DNA of 17,485 nucleotides from Paramuribaculum sp. (GTDB taxonomy: Bacteria > Bacteroidota > Bacteroidia > Bacteroidales > Muribaculaceae), in assembly GCA_009775605.1 (NCBI GenBank), contig VSPV01000046.1, positions 1-17,485 of the forward strand, read 5' to 3'. How positions within the stretch are numbered: the stretch's first letter is position 1; each line of letters begins with the position of its first letter. The position numbers were made by a program, and so were the translations under genes. Of the stretch, positions 14,052 to 17,485 are shown one piece after another. The notes beneath the pieces are model-generated. The model was not told the DNA's origin, ran no database searches, and was given only the letters and a program-made list of their open reading frames with translations.

Positions 14052-15026
14052 ATGAACAGAATATTACGCGCTACCCGGATAGTGGTCTCGATTGCGGCAT
14101 GGGTGATAATCTCGCTCATGCTGTCGTCGTCGGCGTTCACGGTGCCCGTGATAGGACCGTTCCTGCTCAAGGCGCAGATAGGCACGGCAGTGGCGTCGCT
14201 CACGGTTTTCAGCTTCGTGGTGTGGGTGATAATCACGCTTGTGTTCGGCCGCGTCTACTGCTCGACCGTCTGCCCGCTGGGCACGCTCCAGGACATTGTG
14301 GCGCGCGTGGCCGGTTTCGGCACCTCGCGCGAAGGCCACCGGCACTACCGCTGGAGTCCGCCATGCCATTTCACCCGACTTTTTTTCCTGGCGCTTGCCG
14401 TGGCTATGGCGGTGCTTGGCATGTCGGCCATAGTGTCGATTCTCGAACCCCTGCAGATCTATCGCCATATATGCCGCGGAATCGGCTCTCCGGGCCTGCG
14501 CGCTCTCGAATGGATTGCGGGCTATGTGGGTCTGGCTCCCGAGAAGGTTGTGGAGATATTCACAGCATCGGCCGCCTCTACGGCGCTTGCGTTCGTGCTG
14601 TTTATAGGCGTCTCGGTGGGCGCGGCTTCGGGCGGCCGCACCCTCTGCAACACGTTCTGCCCCATCGGTACCATGCTGGGATTCGTGAGCCGTTTCTCTA
14701 TTCTGCAGATGGACATCGACACGGATCTGTGTATCAATTGCCGTAAATGCGAGGATGTGTGCAAAGGGCAGTGCATAGACCTCACGGACCATGTGGTTGA
14801 CGGCTCACGCTGTGTGAACTGTTTTGACTGCGTGGACATCTGTCCCAACCGCGCCATTCGGTACACCACGCGGCGCCACAGGCTGTCGACTCCGCTGATG
14901 CAGCGTGTGAGCGGCCTTGCCAAGCGTCCCGACCCGGCCCTGGACAATGAAGGCTGCCTGTCGGCCTCCGCTCCCTGCGATTCTCCGGAATCCACCTGCG
15001 AAAACGAAAAAATCAAGGAAAAATGA
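14052..15026 (+). CDS. NapH/CcoG-like membrane 4Fe-4S ferredoxin-type protein
   Basis: The 324-residue protein has about four to five membrane helices (residues 8-30, 43-65, 108-132, 176-195 are the clearest). Two membrane-proximal CxxxCP motifs (C70/C74 and C199/C203) are typical of the NapH/RdxA/YccM group. Two ferredoxin-type [4Fe-4S] motifs follow: C227, C230, C233, C237 and C254, C257, C260, C264. Such proteins pass electrons between the quinone pool and soluble or periplasmic partners. The tail (295-324) is rich in Cys, Ser and Lys and looks disordered. Its TGA overlaps the thyA ATG by 4 bp, an unexpected pairing of a redox protein with nucleotide synthesis. The specific partner is unknown. 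Confidence 0.85.
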   Translation: MNRILRATRIVVSIAAWVIISLMLSSSAFTVPVIGPFLLKAQIGTAVASLTVFSFVVWVIITLVFGRVYCSTVCPLGTLQDIVARVAGFGTSREGHRHYRWSPPCHFTRLFFLALAVAMAVLGMSAIVSILEPLQIYRHICRGIGSPGLRALEWIAGYVGLAPEKVVEIFTASAASTALAFVLFIGVSVGAASGGRTLCNTFCPIGTMLGFVSRFSILQMDIDTDLCINCRKCEDVCKGQCIDLTDHVVDGSRCVNCFDCVDICPNRAIRYTTRRHRLSTPLMQRVSGLAKRPDPALDNEGCLSASAPCDSPESTCENEKIKEK

Positions 15027-15817
15027 AACAATATCTTCAGCTGCTCCGCCATATAATGGAAGAGGGCACAGACAAAAACGACCGCACCGGCACCGGCACA
15101 CGCTCGGTGTTCGGCTATCAGATGCGCTTCGATCTTTCGGAAGGCTTCCCGTTGCTCACCACCAAGAAACTGCACCTGAAATCCATAATCCACGAGCTCC
15201 TGTGGTTTCTGAAAGGCGACACAAATGTGAAATACCTCCAGGACAACGGCGTGAGAATCTGGAACGAATGGGCCGACGAGAACGGCGACCTGGGCCACGT
15301 GTACGGCTACCAGTGGCGCTCATGGCCCGACTACAACGGCGGATTCATCGACCAGATAACGGAGGCCGTGGAGACGATAAAGAAGAATCCCGACTCGCGC
15401 CGTATAATAGTGAGCGCCTGGAACGTGGCCGACCTGCCCGACATGAAGCTTCCTCCGTGTCACGCCCTGTTTCAGTTCTATGTGGCCGACGGTCGGCTTA
15501 GCCTCCAGCTCTATCAGCGTTCGGCCGACTGCTTTCTCGGGGTGCCGTTCAACATCGCCTCCTATGCCTTGCTGCTTATGATGGTGGCGCAGGTTACGGG
15601 TCTGAAGCCCGGCGAGTTCATCCACACGCTGGGCGACGCGCACATCTACCGCAACCATTTCAGTCAGGTGGAAGAACAGCTCAGCCGCGAGCCGCGCAAA
15701 CTGCCGCGGATGGTGCTCAACCCCCACGTGAAAGATATATTCGGTTTCACTTACGACGATTTCAGGCTTGAGGATTACGATCCGCTGCCTCACATCGCCG
15801 GTAAAGTATCGGTATGA
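15023..15817 (+). CDS. thyA: Thymidylate synthase
   Basis: The 264-residue protein methylates dUMP to dTMP using methylenetetrahydrofolate. The nucleophile C146 lies in LPPCHALFQFYV. Other conserved features are R21 in DRTGTGT, the RR pair at 126-127, QRSADCFLGVPFN (165-177) and HIYRNH. The length equals that of classical ThyA. The gene overlaps both neighbours by 4 bp and precedes dihydrofolate reductase, which regenerates the folate it oxidises. Confidence 0.97.
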   Translation: MKQYLQLLRHIMEEGTDKNDRTGTGTRSVFGYQMRFDLSEGFPLLTTKKLHLKSIIHELLWFLKGDTNVKYLQDNGVRIWNEWADENGDLGHVYGYQWRSWPDYNGGFIDQITEAVETIKKNPDSRRIIVSAWNVADLPDMKLPPCHALFQFYVADGRLSLQLYQRSADCFLGVPFNIASYALLLMMVAQVTGLKPGEFIHTLGDAHIYRNHFSQVEEQLSREPRKLPRMVLNPHVKDIFGFTYDDFRLEDYDPLPHIAGKVSV

Positions 15818-16317
15818 CCGTGCATGTTATGGAAGTTACCGTGATAGCAGCCGTGGCGCGCGACGGCGCCATAGGCATCAAAGGCGACATGCCTTTCCAC
15901 ATCAGTGCCGATCTGCGGCGCTTCAAGCAGATAACCATGGGCAAGCCTCTGGTGATGGGACGCCGCACATTCGAGTCTCTCCCCGGCGGAGCATTGCCCG
16001 GCCGGCGCAACATAGTGGTTACGCGCAACGCTTCTTTTGCCGCCGACGGCGCCGAGCGCGCTGCATCGCTTGAGGAGGCGCTGAGAATGTGCGACGGCGC
16101 TTCGGAGGTGATGATTATCGGCGGCGGCGAAATCTATAGTCAGGCTATGCCGCTTGCAACCAGGCTGGAACTCACGGCGATTGACGCCGATGAGCCGGAG
16201 GCAGATGTCCATTTCCCGCCCGTAGGCGAGGAATGGGTCGTCACTGAGCAATCCGACTCCGCCACCGACCCGCGCTCCGGCGCCTCCTACCGCTTCCTCA
16301 CCCTCCACCGGCGCTGA
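15814..16317 (+). CDS. folA: Dihydrofolate reductase
   Basis: The 167-residue enzyme reduces dihydrofolate with NADPH. Visible features are IGIKGDMPFHISADLRRFK (20-38, with the substrate-binding acid D33), VMGRRTFESLP (47-57, cofactor-binding), and the IIGGGEIY loop (101-108). MPF in place of the common LPW is a variation at the folate site. The start ATG at 15814 overlaps the thyA stop as ATGA; a second ATG at 15829 is possible. Last gene of the core operon. Confidence 0.95.
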   Translation: MTVHVMEVTVIAAVARDGAIGIKGDMPFHISADLRRFKQITMGKPLVMGRRTFESLPGGALPGRRNIVVTRNASFAADGAERAASLEEALRMCDGASEVMIIGGGEIYSQAMPLATRLELTAIDADEPEADVHFPPVGEEWVVTEQSDSATDPRSGASYRFLTLHRR

Positions 16318-16349
16318 GGACTTCCGGCGCCCCGCCTGGTGTCAAGAAC

Positions 16350-16390
16350 GCAGAGCCGCGCGGGAACGGCAGAACCGCGCAGAACTTTTT
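16350..16390. repeat. Period-19 two-unit intergenic repeat, copy B
   Basis: Units begin at 16350 (GCAGAGCCGCGCGGGAACG) and 16369 (GCAGAACCGCGCAGAACTT), ending in a T-run at 16386-16390. It has the same spacing, shared GGAACGGCAGAAC core and T-run as the element at 9811-9851, and again follows the last gene of a core operon by a few tens of bases. Confidence 0.8.
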
Positions 16391-16482
16391 ATCAGGCCGA
16401 TGTTTACCCTCGCGCTCATGGATTGTCAATATCCTTATCGATGGCACCCGTAATTTTGGCCCAGGTTTATATAGTTTTTCTG

Positions 16483-16510
16483 AAAAGTGCTTTCTCAAAA
16501 GAGCACTTTT
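16483..16510. terminator. Perfect 9-bp inverted repeat, possible bidirectional terminator
   Basis: AAAAGTGCT (16483-16491) and AGCACTTTT (16502-16510) flank a 10-base loop, giving an A-run/stem/T-run arrangement readable in both directions. A third related half (AGAGCATTTTT, 16533-16543) follows. It lies 166 bp after the folA stop and 57 bp before the toxin-antitoxin promoter. Alternatives are an operator or the end of a small mobile repeat. Confidence 0.5.
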
Positions 16511-16566
16511 GATGTGAAAATGTTGTTTGGGAAGAGCATTTTTAGGGGTTTGGAAACAATAATGAC

Positions 16567-16597
16567 TTGCGAGTGTTATACAAATGCATTATTTTTG
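16567..16597 (+). promoter_or_regulatory. Promoter of the ribbon-helix-helix/YafQ operon
   Basis: TTG at 16567-16569, a 20-bp spacer and TATTTTTG at 16590-16597 fit the Bacteroidetes consensus. Transcription would start near 16604, which favours the ATG at 16620 as translation start over the in-frame ATGs at 16584 and 16605. Confidence 0.65.
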
Positions 16598-16619
16598 CCC
16601 TATAATGAATATCAGAATT

Positions 16620-16868
16620 ATGAATACAACATCCCTTCACAGAAAACAGACCTCATTTCGTTTAAATGAAGATCTTCTTAATCGGCTTCAGGTAGAGGCA
16701 AAGCGTCATAATCGTAGCTTGAATAATCTTGTGGAAAGTGTGTTAATGGCATTTGTGGCAGACCGACCGAATAAAACCACAATTGCGGCAATGAAAGAAG
16801 CAGAAGCGTCGGACTCTCTTGAGACACTTGATCTGAACAATTTCCGAAGCTTTGTGGACTCTTTATGA
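16620..16868 (+). CDS. Ribbon-helix-helix antitoxin
   Basis: From the ATG at 16620 the protein has 82 residues. QTSFRLNEDLLNRLQVEAKRH (10-30) followed by SLNNLVESVLMAF (33-45) is a strand-helix-helix pattern typical of Arc/RelB-type DNA-binding antitoxins. The acidic C-terminal tail (about 58-82) would bind the toxin. It overlaps the toxin gene by 4 bp (ATGA at 16865-16868). Such antitoxins repress their own promoter together with the toxin. Confidence 0.8.
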   Translation: MNTTSLHRKQTSFRLNEDLLNRLQVEAKRHNRSLNNLVESVLMAFVADRPNKTTIAAMKEAEASDSLETLDLNNFRSFVDSL

Positions 16869-17134
16869 ATACTCTGAAGCTGACGTTGCAATTTAAGAAA
16901 GATCTTAAACGCTATAAACATAATCACGAAACAATAGGTAAGCTTGAAGAGATTCTCAGGCTTCTGGCTAACGGCCTTCCGATTCCAGAAATAAATCGGC
17001 CCCATTTACTTACGGGTAATTACAATGGCTACATGGAGTGTCATGTGGAAAGTGATACATTGTTGATATGGTGGGACAAAGACACAGGAGTAATCAAGCT
17101 TGTGCGTTTTGGCTCTCACTCAGAGCTCTTCTGA
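16865..17134 (+). CDS. YafQ-family mRNA interferase toxin
   Basis: The 89-residue protein matches the YafQ branch of RelE-like ribosome-dependent mRNA endonucleases. By comparison with E. coli YafQ, the functional residues have counterparts: H47, H60, D64, H85 and the terminal F89, with the same spacing between the first three. The closing FGSHSELF resembles GTHSDLF of YafQ. The lysine-rich N-terminal helix (KKDLKRYKHNH) would contact ribosomal RNA. It is coupled to the antitoxin by a 4-bp overlap, so this is an apparently intact DinJ-YafQ-like pair. Confidence 0.88.
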   Translation: MNTLKLTLQFKKDLKRYKHNHETIGKLEEILRLLANGLPIPEINRPHLLTGNYNGYMECHVESDTLLIWWDKDTGVIKLVRFGSHSELF

Positions 17135-17167
17135 TGCTTTCGGGCGTGAGATAAAGCCGAAGGTATC
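17133..17167 (+). other. Hairpin overlapping the toxin stop codon
   Basis: GATGCTTTCGG (17133-17143) can pair with CCGAAGGTATC (17157-17167) over 11 positions with two G-U pairs. There is no T-run directly after it. It may stabilise the mRNA end or act in attenuation. Confidence 0.35.
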
Positions 17168-17209
17168 ATCAGAGTGTGCATTTTAATAAATCACTCGGAC
17201 TTTTACGCG

Positions 17210-17233
17210 ATTTTCTAATTAAAGAAAATTTTT
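17210..17233 (+). terminator. AT-rich hairpin with T-run after the toxin-antitoxin operon
   Basis: ATTTTCT (17210-17216) and AGAAAAT (17223-17229) are a perfect stem around AATTAA, followed by a T-run to 17233. It is a plausible but weak intrinsic terminator because the stem is nearly all A-T. Confidence 0.35.
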
Positions 17234-17272
17234 ATTGAGGTGTAAAATATCAGAATAACACTTTTTATTATT

Positions 17273-17467
17273 ATGGATAGAACAGAAACTATAAAAGATA
17301 AAGTGTGTGGATGTTTGTATGGACAAGCAGTTGGGGATGCGCTTGGCTTTGGAACAGAGGGAATGACTAAAGTTGAGGTTGAACTTCATTATAATTACCC
17401 GTTGGTTGAATTAAGAGGGTGTTTCATAACAACCGTTAAGAATACCCATCAAAAATGCCTCTGCTAA
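17273..17467 (+). pseudogene. ADP-ribosylglycohydrolase, N-terminal fragment
   Basis: The first 45 or so residues match the start of ADP-ribosylglycohydrolase (DraG-like) proteins, with the motif GCLYGQAVGDALGFGTE at about 13-29. Functional enzymes run to about 250-300 residues with later metal-binding DD motifs. Here the similarity stops near 17400-17415 and the frame ends at 17465-17467. The following bases contain a hairpin. The gene may be interrupted by an insertion, or be a relic. What follows lies outside the window. Confidence 0.6.
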
Positions 17468-17482
17468 AGGAGAGGGCATTTC
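17452..17482. repeat. Inverted repeat at the window end
   Basis: AAATGCCTCT and AGAGGGCATTT form a stem with one bulged base around about eight loop bases. It lies within the non-homologous tail of the glycohydrolase fragment and may be a terminator or part of an inserted element. Confidence 0.45.
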
Positions 17483-17485
17483 TAA

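Overview
The window looks like a chromosomal stretch from a Bacteroidales gut bacterium, possibly of the Muribaculaceae/S24-7 type. Three things suggest this: promoters of the Bacteroidetes form (TTG, 19-20 bp, TAnnTTTG), a carboxypeptidase-regulatory/TonB-receptor type outer-membrane protein, and the protein sequences themselves. Species assignment is inference. GC-rich core genes alternate with AT-rich accessory blocks, and the changes in base composition fall at gene boundaries.

Bases 1-6658 hold an apparent peptide natural-product (RiPP) operon. The genes in order are a radical SAM/SPASM maturase (5' end outside the window), a 61-residue precursor-like peptide ending in a CxxCxxCxxC array, an outer-membrane beta-barrel/TonB-receptor-like protein, an M50 membrane metalloprotease with a possible PqqD-like N-terminus, and an O-antigen-ligase/TPR membrane protein. 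All are on the + strand and tightly packed or overlapping. The first three are AT-rich and the last two GC-rich, with the switch falling in a 4-bp gap. The maturase is broken by an exact 65-bp tandem duplication; deleting one copy would restore a single reading frame. This could be a reversible switch, a recent lesion or an assembly artefact.

Bases 6660-9773 hold a housekeeping operon with a recognisable promoter: a secreted M28 metallopeptidase, ribonuclease Z and the tRNA adenosine deaminase TadA.

Bases 9774-12960 are an AT-rich accessory or defence block. It contains a DNA-binding protein coupled to a Doc-like Fic toxin on the + strand. On the - strand are a HARE-HTH/PD-(D/E)xK nuclease-like protein and a small unknown protein. 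Upstream of these two, also on the - strand, lies a GC-rich beta-class DNA methyltransferase (13035-13955), so together they may form a restriction-modification locus of mixed origin.

Bases 14052-16317 hold a core operon with 4-bp stop/start overlaps: a membrane 4Fe-4S ferredoxin-type protein, thymidylate synthase and dihydrofolate reductase. Bases 16318-17485 are AT-rich again and hold a ribbon-helix-helix/YafQ toxin-antitoxin pair with a good promoter, then the start of an ADP-ribosylglycohydrolase that appears disrupted.

A short two-copy period-19 repeat occurs just after tadA and again just after the dihydrofolate reductase gene. In both cases it sits where GC-rich core DNA gives way to AT-rich accessory DNA.
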